DNA of 64,000 bases from Anticarsia gemmatalis. Its lineage: Eukaryota > Arthropoda > Insecta > Lepidoptera > Erebidae. The position numbers were made by a program, and so were the translations under genes. How positions within the stretch are numbered: the stretch's first letter is position 1; each line of letters starts with the position of its first letter. The notes below the pieces were generated by a model. It worked only from the letters and a program-made list of their open reading frames with translations. It did no database searches and had not been told where the DNA came from. The stretch is from assembly GCF_050436995.1 (NCBI RefSeq), contig NC_134751.1, positions 6,882,001-6,946,000 of the forward strand, read 5' to 3'. Shown piece after piece: positions 28,551 through 39,919 of the stretch.

Positions 28551-29687
28551 TGCCATCAAAAACATTCTGTAAAAACCTCAAGTCTCGCCGTAAAAAGTTG
28601 TGAGATCTATATAATACCAAGTCGATAATCTATTTAGTCTCAACTTAAAGGACCTTCTGTCTTATTACGTATGTTATTATCATACCCATAAAAAAAATAC
28701 CTTTAAAACAAATAGACCGACCTGGCCATCGCATGATTTAATTATTAGTATGTATCACACTACACAGCACGACGAGAAGTTAATGCTCCTGAAATGTTAA
28801 TGGCGAATTTGTGTTTTCTTGCGATGACCAAGTCGATCTATTTGTTTTAAAGGTATTTTTTTTTATTGGCATGATAATAACATACGTAATAACTTAAGAC
28901 AGAAGGTCCTTTAAGTTGAGACTAAATAGATTATCGACTTGGTATTATATAGATCTCACAACTTTTTACGGCGAGACTTGAGGTTTTTACAGAATGTTTT
29001 TGATGGCATCTCACTTCTTTTTGTAAAGCAAACATAAGTCCAATTTGTATGGAAAGACGTTTTTTTTTCATGATTCAACATATTTTCCTATGGGAATGTT
29101 GTTCAGTTTCATGGGCTAAACACCCTTACCCACCCTATACCCCCTCCCGTTATGCCTCATATAGTAGGTACCATTTACACCTATTTATTTTATTTTCTAC
29201 AGTAACAATAATTCATTACCTGCAAATGTAACCTTGTAATCTTATACATTTATATGGGATTACAAAGTTATTGTTGCAGTTGGTGTATTTAGAAAACTGG
29301 ACTGAAATTAGAAAATATTAAATTTTTCCCATGATTAAGACACTAAACCCTATTAGTAGTCTAAATTTTAAGCTTCTAAGTCTGCTAGAAGTACCTTAGA
29401 CTTTTGATGATCGGTGAGTCAGTGAGTCAGTGAATCAGTGAGTGACAAAATTCAAAATTTTAGCAAGTTGTCATTTTTAAACTACTGGGTCAAATTGACT
29501 GAAATTTTAAATATACTGTGTTTATACAATGACTTATTAGTTGCTGAAAAACCAGGCTTCTAGTTTTATCCACAACGAAATTATAGGGGTGTCAAAAATA
29601 GCCCGAATTGCTTCGAGAAAAGGATGTTGTTACGGCCGTGCCGCTTTTTTTTTGCTCGACTTGCGGGGGCACTTCCGTGCCCCCAGA
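28551..29687 (+). mobile_element. foldback Helitron-like element, copy 1
   Basis: Starts TGCCATCAAAAACATTCTG and ends CCCCCAGA. The first 458 bp (28551-29008) form a giant hairpin: about 180-bp left and right arms with a loop of about 90 nt. A unique body of about 680 bp follows, including a GTGAGTCA-type minirepeat at about 29413-29445. The last 23 bp hold a strong terminal hairpin (GGGGGCAC-TTCC-GTGCCCCC, 29665-29684). Two further near-identical copies start and end at the same bases. All three are flanked by A on the left and T on the right with no target duplication, as Helitrons insert. It has no coding capacity, so it is non-autonomous. Confidence 0.75.
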
Positions 29688-29933
29688 TATTTAGTGACAA
29701 CTTTTACTTAGTAATAAAAATTACCAGTTCCATCATAATATTATATTGGAATTTCAAACTTTAAAAAGAATTGATCTCTTTTAGACTCCCTTCGTTGACC
29801 GCATGCATGTCTTGCAGTCTTCAGTCCCTTTTTATATGTATAGAGAAGGCTGTCGTGTTCTGAGAGTGTTTTATGTCACTACCCCGAAAACTAATTTTTA
29901 ATTTTCATAATTTCTTTACCCTTTTTATTTTTT

Positions 29934-30186
29934 ACTAGCTGAACCGCGCCACTTCGCTTGCGTCACGAAAAGAATAGGTCATAATATTCCACGTTTTTGT
30001 AACATTTTTCACTGGTACTCTGCTCATATTGGTCGTAGCGTGATGATTTATAGCCTATAACCTTCCTTGATAAATGGGCTATCTAACACTGAAAGATATT
30101 TTTAAATCGGACCAGTAGTTCCTGAGATTAGCGCATTCAAACAAACAAACAAACAAACTCTTCAGCTTTATAATATTAGTATAGAT
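29934..30186 (+). mobile_element. family A repeat, copy 4
   Basis: ACTAGCTGAACCGCGCCACT start, conserved core, (CAAA)n and TTTATAATATTAGTATAGAT end. It lies in the 560-bp spacer between two foldback elements. Confidence 0.8.
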
Positions 30187-30248
30187 TTCTTTACTTATAC
30201 ATCAACAATAACCCCTGCATTTTTAGATTCCTATTGATATATTGATAA

Positions 30249-31403
30249 TGCCATCAAAAACATTCTGTAAAAAACCTCAAGTCTCGCCGTAAAAAGTTGT
30301 GAGATCTATATAATACCAAGTCGATTAATCTATTTAGTCTCTACTTAAAGGACCTTCTGTCTTAAGTTATTACGTATGTTATTATCATGCCAATTTTTAA
30401 AAAAATACCTCTAAAACAGATAGACCGACCTGGCCATCGCATGATTTGATTATTAGTATGTATCACACTACACAGCACGACGAGAAGTTAATGCTCCTGA
30501 AATGTTAATGGCGAATTTGTGTTTTCTTGCGATGACCAAGTCGATCTATTTGTTTTAAAGGTATTTTTTTTTAAATTGGCATGATAATAACATACGTAAT
30601 AACTTAAGACAGAAGGTCCTTTAAGTAGAGACTAAATAGATTAATCGACTTGGTATTATATAGATCTCACAACTTTTTACGGCGAGACTTGAGGTTTTTT
30701 ACAGAATGTTTTTGATGGCATCTCACTTCTTTTTGTAGAGCGAACATAAGTCCAATTTGTATGGAAAGACGTTTTTTTTCATAATTCAACATATTTTCCT
30801 ATGGGAATGTTGTTCAGTTTCATGGGCTAAACACCCTTACCCACCCTATACCCCCTCCCGTTATGCCTCATATAGTAGGTACCTATTTACACCTATTTAT
30901 TTTTATTTTATTTTCTACAGTAATAATAAAATTCATTAACTGCAAATGTAACCTTGTAATCTTATACATTTATATGGGATTACAAAGTTATTGTTGCAGT
31001 TGGTGTATTTAGAAAACTGGACCGAAATTAGAAAATATTTAATTTTTCCCATGATTAAGACACTAAACCCTATTTGTATTCTAAATTTTAAGCTTCTAAG
31101 TCTGCTAGAAGTACCTTAGACTTTTGATGATCGGTGAGTCAGTGAGTCAGTGAATCAGTGAGTGACAAAATTCAAAATTTTAACAAGTTGTCATTCTTAA
31201 ACTACTGGTTCGAATTGACTGAAATTTTAAATATACCGTGTTTACACAATGACTGATTAGTTGCTGAAAATCCAGGCTTCTTGTTTTATCCACAACGAAA
31301 TTATGGGGGGGTCAAAAATAGCCCGAATTGCTTCGAGAAAAGGATGTTACGGCCGTGCCGCTTTTTTTTGCTCGACTTGCGGGGGCACTTCCGTGCCCCC
31401 AGA
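30249..31403 (+). mobile_element. foldback Helitron-like element, copy 2
   Basis: Same ends and same architecture as the element at 28551-29687, in the same orientation: foldback head, AGTCAGTGAG minirepeats, and terminal GGGGGCAC-TTCC-GTGCCCCC hairpin at 31381-31400. Differences from the other copies are scattered single bases and short indels, which points to recent activity. The 60-residue frame at 30757-30939 recurs in copy 1 because both are copies of the element, not because it is a gene. Confidence 0.75.
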
Positions 31404-34159
31404 TTTGATATCATCAGCATTAACCGAAGTAAACGCTTAAATGGTACAAGGTGAACTTAGTACATACACGGGAATCAGTTCCAACATGTCCCGATGCGGT
31501 TAATTACCACTATTTAGACGCTAAAACTGCAATCTGACCTATGACTAGCCGAGACACCGTGGAACTAGATACGCCAATTATAATCTGCATTGCTCACAAC
31601 TTTACTAAGTGGACAAAGGATATAAATTACATTCTATGAACATGATAGGACAATTAAATTGATCAATTTAATCATTTTTTTTATAGCATCGACTCGTATT
31701 GGCATTAATTGTGTAAGGTATCGCTAAGTGGGAAAATCTGGATATTATTGTCTTAATGTTCTAGAACCAGCTAGTAAAGTCATTATCCAGTTTCGCTAGT
31801 CGTTCGTATATTGTAAATGAAAAACAAAATGGACGCCTGAAAACTACTTTATAAATCTAACAAGATACCCGGTTTTTATTGCACAGGTAATTCACTTAGT
31901 TGCCAATTAAGCTCAACATAAAGCCTACAACTAAACTACTTTTGCAACATTATTGCTAAGTACATACGATAAAAACCCAATCTCATTAAACTATAGTTAT
32001 AACGTGAAACTACTGCTAAACTCTCCCAGGTAAGCGGCTTTCATCAAACTGCAACGTTTTCATCGATTCCACGTATTTGAGGAACTACTGAAACTATCTG
32101 TAATACGTTTGTGTATGTGTATAATTTCACACGCAACGGTATTAGATCCAAAACACACGGACGCCGAAACGCACTGGTAACCCACATTTGCACGGATGAG
32201 CTTTGATTGTAAAGTATCTGTATAAAACGAGTAAAGCGAATGACATTTGATTCCCCGCACACCTCGTTAGTGCAGCTTAATGCGGCGCCCGTAGCGATGC
32301 TCGTTTTATTATGCTAACGGGCGAACGTTATAATATTTTGAGTACGGTACGTCACCGGTGGTGACATGCTGCATATTTAAACAAAGGCGTCGCGTCGCGA
32401 GATTCCAGCGAAATTGTTGCACCATTAAGCGTCACTTCAGATAAAAGTGTTCCCCGCCCCGCTCCGCACCACTCGCTGCTACATTTTAAATTCTGTTCAG
32501 AGTATTATTCGACGATAATTAACGACGATATCGCACTTATTGTTAGCGAATGACGCAAATATTTCGTGTTACTAATTGATTCGGATTTAATTGTGTGCTC
32601 TATTAGAAACTCGGATTTCAGGTCCATTTCCATTTATGAGATTATAATTTACGTCCAATAGGACAAAATAGAGGCACATTGGTATTATACACATACATCT
32701 ATTCTATTAACGTTACATGAGGTGTAACAAGTACACTGTGTCTGTAAACTAACAGCTATAAACAAGAACAAACAAACGTGTGTTTGTTATAAACTTTCCC
32801 GTTCATTGGTTCGAAAGTGAAGAGATCATTGCAAAAAAATCGGCAGAAGATGTATTTGACCCGGCGGATGTGTTTGACAGTCGGGCCACATCGCGACCTG
32901 AACGATTTACATATTACGTGACACTTTTACGGAACTCGCCATTGACTCTTGTCTGATAGACTGAGACATGAAGGCGATATTGTTTTTCCGATGTAGCCCT
33001 CCATTCCGCCAGCCCTTCACGGCACAACTGCTTTTTTATCGCTCCTGAAAATTCTATGAATGCCTCTACCTGTTATGTTCACCAAATCGAATATTTCACT
33101 TTATCTCCCACGTTTTGAGAAATAAATTGTGTTACGTTAGACAAAGATTATTGATTAAATTATGTGAAAACATGTTGCGCACCACGCCACCGGTGAGATT
33201 AAATTATTTAACATAAAACGCCGACAAGACTTTGATACTAAGAGATTTACACCTTTGAAAGTGCGTTGCGTGCTTGTGTCATTACCAAATAACATTATTT
33301 GGTTTTAGATGTTCACACCGAGCCTTTGATGTCATAACCACTGTTCGTGTAAATATAGACAGGTATTTAATATTTAGATAGTTAAAAATATAGCAAGTAT
33401 TTGCTTTAAGTAGTTCACCTTCGAGAGGCGTTGGCTCAGAATACACTAAACTGTACGATGTATTCGACACACGTCGACTCACAAAACAGCAAGTCTATAT
33501 CCGATTTTAAACTTAATCTTATTAAAAGTTGCGAAGCGAACGTAGCCAAATCCACTGTATTACAACAAACTACGACTACGCATTCCGACTGCATTTGCTT
33601 AAAACTTGTAAATATTAAGCGAAAATTCTAGCCAATTAGGCTAGCGGCTCGACTATAACTAAAGAAACTTTCTGTAGTTGCACTTGTTCGGGAATACTAT
33701 TGAGGGCTTATTGGCTTTTGATTTATAAAGGCCTAACTTTTAATAAACAAACTAGTTTCTGTATAACATTATTTGAATTGGTCTTACTCTTCAGATATTG
33801 GAGCCGTAATTGGGCAGATCGACGAGTGTTTAGCGGACTATTAACTTTGTTGAAAGGTCATAGGTTTGTGAACCTTTATGTTATTAATCAAAGACAATTC
33901 AGTGAATATCTATAGACTTGTTTCTTTTATTAGAAAGGGTTAACTTTCTGTCAAACGGCATAAAATAAATGAAAACGGATCTAGTTTTCATAAATATATT
34001 TCAATGGACAAAAATATGTTTGGAAGTTACTGTATCGATTAACCATTGTAGTGAACGGTGCACACTAACATTAGCACAATAGAGTTCAGAATGTTTTAGT
34101 AAGGCTTCGGGCGACGAACATAACATAGCTATAGGAAATTCCGCTTCGAAATCAAATGT
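31404..34159. other. gene-free interval with a GC-rich island
   Basis: No supported gene. At about 32260-32480 the sequence becomes GC-rich, with the perfect palindrome-like GTCACCGGTGGTGAC (32351-32365) followed by CATATTTAAAC, so it could be a promoter or enhancer. A 20-bp palindrome ATTAAATTGATCAATTTAAT lies at 31653-31672. Short open frames here have no support. Confidence 0.4.
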
Positions 34160-34210
34160 GGGACCAGCAATAGGCTGTGTAGTGTGTACACCTTGTTACA
34201 CATGAGACGA
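34160..34210 (+). repeat. possible SINE family 1 fragment
   Basis: AATAGGCTGTGTAG...TTGTTACACATGAGACGAAC resembles 16280-16310. It is very short, so this is uncertain. Confidence 0.3.
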
Positions 34211-34413
34211 ACTTGACACGTTTTAACGGGAATACCTAGTATGAACTGATTCAATTTCAGTTATTGGAAAGTGGTAAAGGCTCGAACCTAATGCAGCGAG
34301 TGGTGAACGCTACATTGTACGCTCAGTGCTTAGCTTGTATGAGTGTGTAAACATAATAATTCCGACTTATATATATATTATTCAAAATTTACATTGCCGA
34401 AAGCACTATTTAG

Positions 34414-34675
34414 AGGCGCCCATAGCCAGTTGCGCTCACCGGTCGGTAAACGATCTGTGGGTTAAGCAACCGTTGGCGCGGTTATTCTATAGATGGGTGA
34501 CCGCATAGTGGGACTTGGACTAGGCGTCTCCGTGCTTTAGAGGGCACGTAAAATGTCGATCCCGGTTGTTGTCAATTAAGTTGTCAGTCGTTAAGCCACG
34601 TCAAAAGCCTCCGGACGGCTTGAACAACATTGACACTAGGTTGACTACTAACCAAACGACAAGAAAAAGCATAAG
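34414..34675 (+). mobile_element. 5S rRNA-derived SINE (SINE3-like)
   Basis: The first ~125 bp (to about 34540) can be lined up with insect 5S rRNA: CACCGGTC, CGATCTG, GGTTAAGCAAC, GGCGCGGTTA, and GATGGGTGACCGC occur in the 5S order and spacing, including the region of the internal RNA polymerase III promoter. The remaining ~130 bp is an unrelated body (CGGACGGCTTGAACAACATT...) ending in an A-rich stretch. A functional 5S gene would not carry the many substitutions between these blocks, and 5S genes are normally tandem. I therefore call a SINE. Confidence 0.65.
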
Positions 34676-35014
34676 AAGACCATACATTTTATAAAATATG
34701 GTATTATGAATAGTTGTAGTTCTTCAATTAATGCTATTATCACCAAATAATAAAACGCAATGTCAATTACATTTTGAAATATGTTGATACATTCTCACAA
34801 AACGTTTGTGTCGAGCATAAACTGAAACTTCAATTTAAAAATTGCCTCGCGTCGGATTCGGTTTGATTTAGGTTTCAGTTTGACAACTGACATAAATATT
34901 AATATTTTTTACTTTAACATCACATATTTATTGGATCGTATCGGTATCGTTATTGGTTCAAGTAAGAACAAAACTTTTAAGTTTCTACAAGGTTAATTTT
35001 GGTATTATTTTAAT

Positions 35015-35130
35015 TGAAACTAGTCATCGATAAATTTTGTGTGAAAATCTGATCAGCGCCTCTGACGAGCGTCGTAGGAACTATTTAGGCATTACATTTT
35101 AAATATCAAACTTTCGATATTCGACAGTAC
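35015..35130 (-). repeat. interspersed repeat family F, copy 2
   Basis: Shares GTGAAAATCTGATCAGCGCC TCTGA and TTTTAAATATCAAACTTTCG with 15105-15225, and the reverse complement of these with 51020-51135 and 54540-54665. Confidence 0.6.
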
Positions 35131-35529
35131 GGACTATAGAAAATCGTGCTAGAAAGTATATTTTACTTTGATTCGTAAAATAATTATCAAGTAGTGATAA
35201 AATCAACAGCAATTACGTGGAATCAGGACAAATTAAAAGCTTTAATATTCCACCTCAGAGCGCGGCGTTCTCGAAGAGTCCGCCGGGGATATTGCCATAA
35301 GCATAGCGCTCGTCTGATGAATTACTAATCTTAGTCACAGTCACCTGTCGCCTAATAATCTCTTAGATTATATCACTCCAGTGTTATGTCATGAACCTCT
35401 GAGTCTCAATGTATGCTTTCTTCAAGTTTAAAAATAATCGTCGCATATATATTTGAGTACCGCTTTTTATAAAAATACTTAGTAATAGTGTATAATATGC
35501 AGGTATGATTTGAAAAAAAAAATGCTTGT

Positions 35530-35607
35530 TATGTTCGTACCAATTGGCGTTCCCTGGTCGCTGCCTACTCCTATGGGAAGAAGGCTGGATTTTAGGTATG
35601 TATGTAT
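35530..35607 (+). repeat. LINE-tail repeat family G, copy 1
   Basis: TTGGCGTTCCCTGGTCGCTG then CCTACTCCTATGGGAAGAAG then TATGTATGTATA. Related segments occur around 54042-54110 and 54784-54945. Confidence 0.55.
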
Positions 35608-38600
35608 ATTTAGAATGTCCAAAAATATCCTGTGTATATTTTATCAGATATGCTTTACAGAACTTGAGATACCTACTGTTTTTAAAGCTATCAATTTCAT
35701 AAACCAATTATTTATAATCAAATGTAATTAGAGAATACGGTTTTTCTGGTCATTGTTTAGTGGCGTTGACCTAAACCTGTGGTTTGGGCAATTTTGCTTG
35801 TTCCTCCAATTAGTAAAATAACTACAACCACAGATTACAGGCAGACAGATTACACGGATCTACGAAGTTTGGAAAAGCCCAAAGCAAATATAATTTAACA
35901 TAGCAGTTAAAATAAAGGGTAAATTGTTCTATATTTTATTTTATTTACATAAACTATTGGGTTTAAATATGTAATAAACTACCTGTGCAAAATTATGGTC
36001 ATTGTGACATTACTTGCTATTCAGTGCCCAAATACGGTGATGGTATAATATCGAAACATGATTACTTACTCTGAATTATAATTCATCCTGTACACTGTAT
36101 AGTCCCCCTTAGATGCATTGCAAATATCAAACGCCAGGCGCTTTTTGAAGCAAGCTTTCAGAATCGGATTTCGATGCTTTATAAAACCTCATACCAATAT
36201 TTTTTGGTTTTAGGAACATTGTGAAATGTATTAACCAACTTTTCTCCCATATTTGTCGCCGTCTGTTATGGTAGGAGTTTGTAAAACTAGACGCGTAGGA
36301 CAAATAGCTAGTGCAATATAAGTACAATTGATTGCAGCCATACGATATATTTTAACTATAGCCAAAAAACATGACGGTGCGCAACCAATTTAGAACGTGA
36401 CACTGGCGATACGTGAACAGATGACTCGTCCATTTATTGTAGAGGCGATGTCCCGAACACATCGGCTCCGTTTAATTGAGCTATTTGTGTTAGTCTGCCG
36501 TGACAACGCCACAACGTAACTTTATATCTCACCATTGTTTACCTTTGATATATACGCGTTCGACGAAGCGCCAATTGTTTTTTTTGTTACTTGCCTTCGA
36601 CGGTTTTACAAAAACGTAGGAATGAAACTTACAAAGCCAATTAGGAATCTATGGCGACTATGTATTATTCGTATTCACAGAAAGGAATTGGATACAGGAT
36701 TCACATTTTTCTCTAATTAAGCCTGCCACGAAAAAAATACGATTATAGCACTGCGTAACTGCAAACATTAGTCAATCAAAAAATCTCCGGATACTATTAG
36801 TACCTACTAACTAATGGCACAAAAAATGTAATTCAAATTCGTTAGATTTTATGCCTATGTTTTTTCTGTGACTAAAACTGCTTAAGTACCATAAAACAGA
36901 GTGAAGATTAAATAAAAACCTATTAGTCTCTTTTTAGAGTCTAAAATAATATAAACAGTATGCATGTCACGTTTACTTGCGTTCTTTGGTTTACTTAACC
37001 ATAATTGCATAGCAAACTAGTGTAAAGTATTTGTCTTCACATATTTAGTTTAGTAGAGATTTGCATCCGCATTAGGCACGTGGCACTCCCGTCGCACCGA
37101 CACTAACGTAACATGTCCGGCTTAAACACCACAACTAGGTTTACCAGGTGTCCAGTTTCTGGACGGACTAGCACTTCACATATCCAACTATTTGTAACAA
37201 ATTCTTTAAGTTTGTTACACGATATAGGGTATTACTAAGAATTGATATTTAGTTTAACATCAATAATGAACTGTACGTTTACTAAATCACTATTTTTCTA
37301 ATTGCCACAGCCAAAAAAAAAACATTAAGTAGTTAAATAAATACGGGCACTTCTCTTTACTTTGAATAATACCTACGTTGTGCGTTCTCTTTGGCATATA
37401 TACTGAAAGATATTCTGTAAGTTTGTTTAGCGTAAGGTATTAAATTGTTATTAATTTTTGTCTGAGTCACAGCTAGTTGTATATTACAGGTTCATTTATT
37501 TCAACTACTAAAGACGAACTATTTGAACTGGCAGAAGGAAGACGTCGGGACTCCTCGCCTACTGTCGGAAACTTCTCGTTCATTTGCTCTGAGCTTCGAT
37601 AGTTTTCCGCCTGATTTCGGATTGTTGCAAATTTAACACAGACTCAAAGCAAGCTCTTCTGATCGCAAAGGCACTAAATTAGCTGTCAGTTGAGAAACTG
37701 TCCGCTGACTTAGAATTATTTAGAATGTTGTAACTCGCGATACTTACTCAACGTGACTTCTACGAAATTCTGAAGTTTAGAGGAATGGGTTAACTATCTT
37801 AATTTATCCTAAGTGTTAGTTGCGTACTCTAATATGACGGGTAAGCGGTAGAAATCTGCATGTTTTAGAATACTACATTACAAACTAGGATTACGTGGAT
37901 CTGATCGACCCAGTATACAAAGCCAATATGTTTAGATCCTTACAATTATACTACCGGCGGAATATGACGTCAAGAAAAAGTACGACCCGCGATTCTTCCT
38001 TGAATGAATTCCTATTGTAATTTTAATTAACAACATCCAATGGTTCCTTTGACGTTTTATACCGATACAAAGAAGAGCCTTATAAGAAATCAACAACTCT
38101 ATTAATATCGAATATCACAAGAAATGACGCAAAAAAGTTTTGTTTTCGACCTTCTAATTGAGTACATGCGTCATTGAAACTTCACTGAAGTACTTTAGAA
38201 GTTAAAGGTATTAAATAAATATGTCTGTATTATTCAGTATGAAATGCGAAGGGGCTATTACAGTGTCAAGGGTACGCGACAGTGAGGTTTAGAGCGGGTT
38301 TTGGTCGCCTGTGTTAGAGGACACAGGGGTAACATGGATGCGCTTTAAATAGTGAAAACTTTAAGAAAACTATTTATATTTTATTTTTATACATTTTTTA
38401 CTTTAGTCACTTTTAAAGTCAAAGGGTACATAAAAACGGATGAAATAACATTTTAATATTTACTCTTAAATAAGCAAACAGCAAAACTACGTCATATTCG
38501 TTTAACAAGTAAATAATCAGATGTCTAATGTTAAACAATTGTCTTGCATAAAAACTGTCACTATGAATTAGCATCGATAACATATATTGCAGTCGCAGTA

Positions 38601-39919
38601 ATAGTAGTAGTACCAGTAAATAAAAGTTTATGAAGAAAATATTCTCCATAAGCTATTTGTTTGATATCACAACTACACGAAACCTATTTACACGCATATA
38701 CAATTCCATGTGCAAAGTCCAAACTTAAGAAGAATTAATACAACACAACTTACCAAACTTAAAGCCAAGAAACATTCAAGCAGTATATCTTGCTCTAAGC
38801 AAGTAACAAGGATTCCTTCACCCAGTTCCATTTAGTGTCGGTTCACCCTACGCAAGGACAGGTGTCTCGCTCTCTGCCACAATAAATAGCTATTTACCAG
38901 AGAGTGCGGCCGCTGCGGCGCCGGAAGGTGTTCTCAATTTGTCGCCCCGAATGAGATTGTCGCCGCTTTCAGTATTACGTAAGTGGCTTTTACATTTCAC
39001 TTTATACGACCAACATTGATTTTAATTTTGTTGGACTAATGGTAACTGTGTGTGTAGTGTAGTGCTACTGGATTGTTGGATTATAATGAAAATGTTGGAG
39101 TATGTTGAGTTGTGTGAGTGAGAGTTTGAGTACGAAACTCCTTAAGGTATTACTGTGTTGGGAATATAAATTGATAAAGTTTTCTATCATAACACTGTGG
39201 TATTTAAAATTGAGTTGGCTATTTTTACAACACACGCTCAACTCAGCCAACTTTACTGAAAAGATAGGTCTAATCACTAAAGAAAATAATATTGGAACTT
39301 GGTCTAAACGCTATCGCGTCTCTCTCCTCTGTAGGCACGTGATGATCGTTACCACTTTTCATACATTGAACACTCCTAAGTGTATTTAATTAACGCATAA
39401 ATCAAGATATGTTGGAAAATCCACCCAAAACTAAGTATAAATAATTGCGTTTTAATTTACTTCATCTAATTTTAGAAATAGTTAAGCTAGTATTGTTGTT
39501 TTAATAAAGTATAAAAACTAGTTACATAAGAAAATTCACACGCCAATTCCATGTCAACTTTTCTAGAATTAGCTTTGAATTTCATAGAAATATTTCGACT
39601 GATTTTATTATCCGGTGACATTCGTAAGTACAATTAAAATTTCATTTAAATTCCAGTTCCGATGGTCAAAGAATGGTGGCAAAAAGAAACAACTTAAAAA
39701 CTTTATGGTCATAAACGTGATTAGAATCGCGATGAGTTTTTGCTAATTCACGAATGACGTATTATATCATTCTATGATATATCCTGTATTGAAGAAACCG
39801 CTACCAAAACCAGTTTATCGTTATAACAACATGAACACTATTAGTGAATCACTTGATGTAAAACACACGATGTATTAGGTTCTGTCTTTCATAGAGTAAT
39901 GAATTAAATAATATTCATA

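Larger units (their letters stand above)
34676..39919. other. gene-free interval upstream of the plus-strand gene
   Basis: Holds a family F repeat (35015-35130) and a LINE tail (35530-35607). A GC-rich patch at 38820-38980 ends in TCAGTATTAC followed by GTAAGT, which could be either a non-coding first exon or an initiator. No coding exon was found. Confidence 0.4.

Noticed and set aside
29049..30939. The same 60-residue frame found twice (29049-29231 and 30757-30939)
   Set aside because: The recurrence comes from two copies of the foldback element; the third copy does not conserve it as a clear gene.
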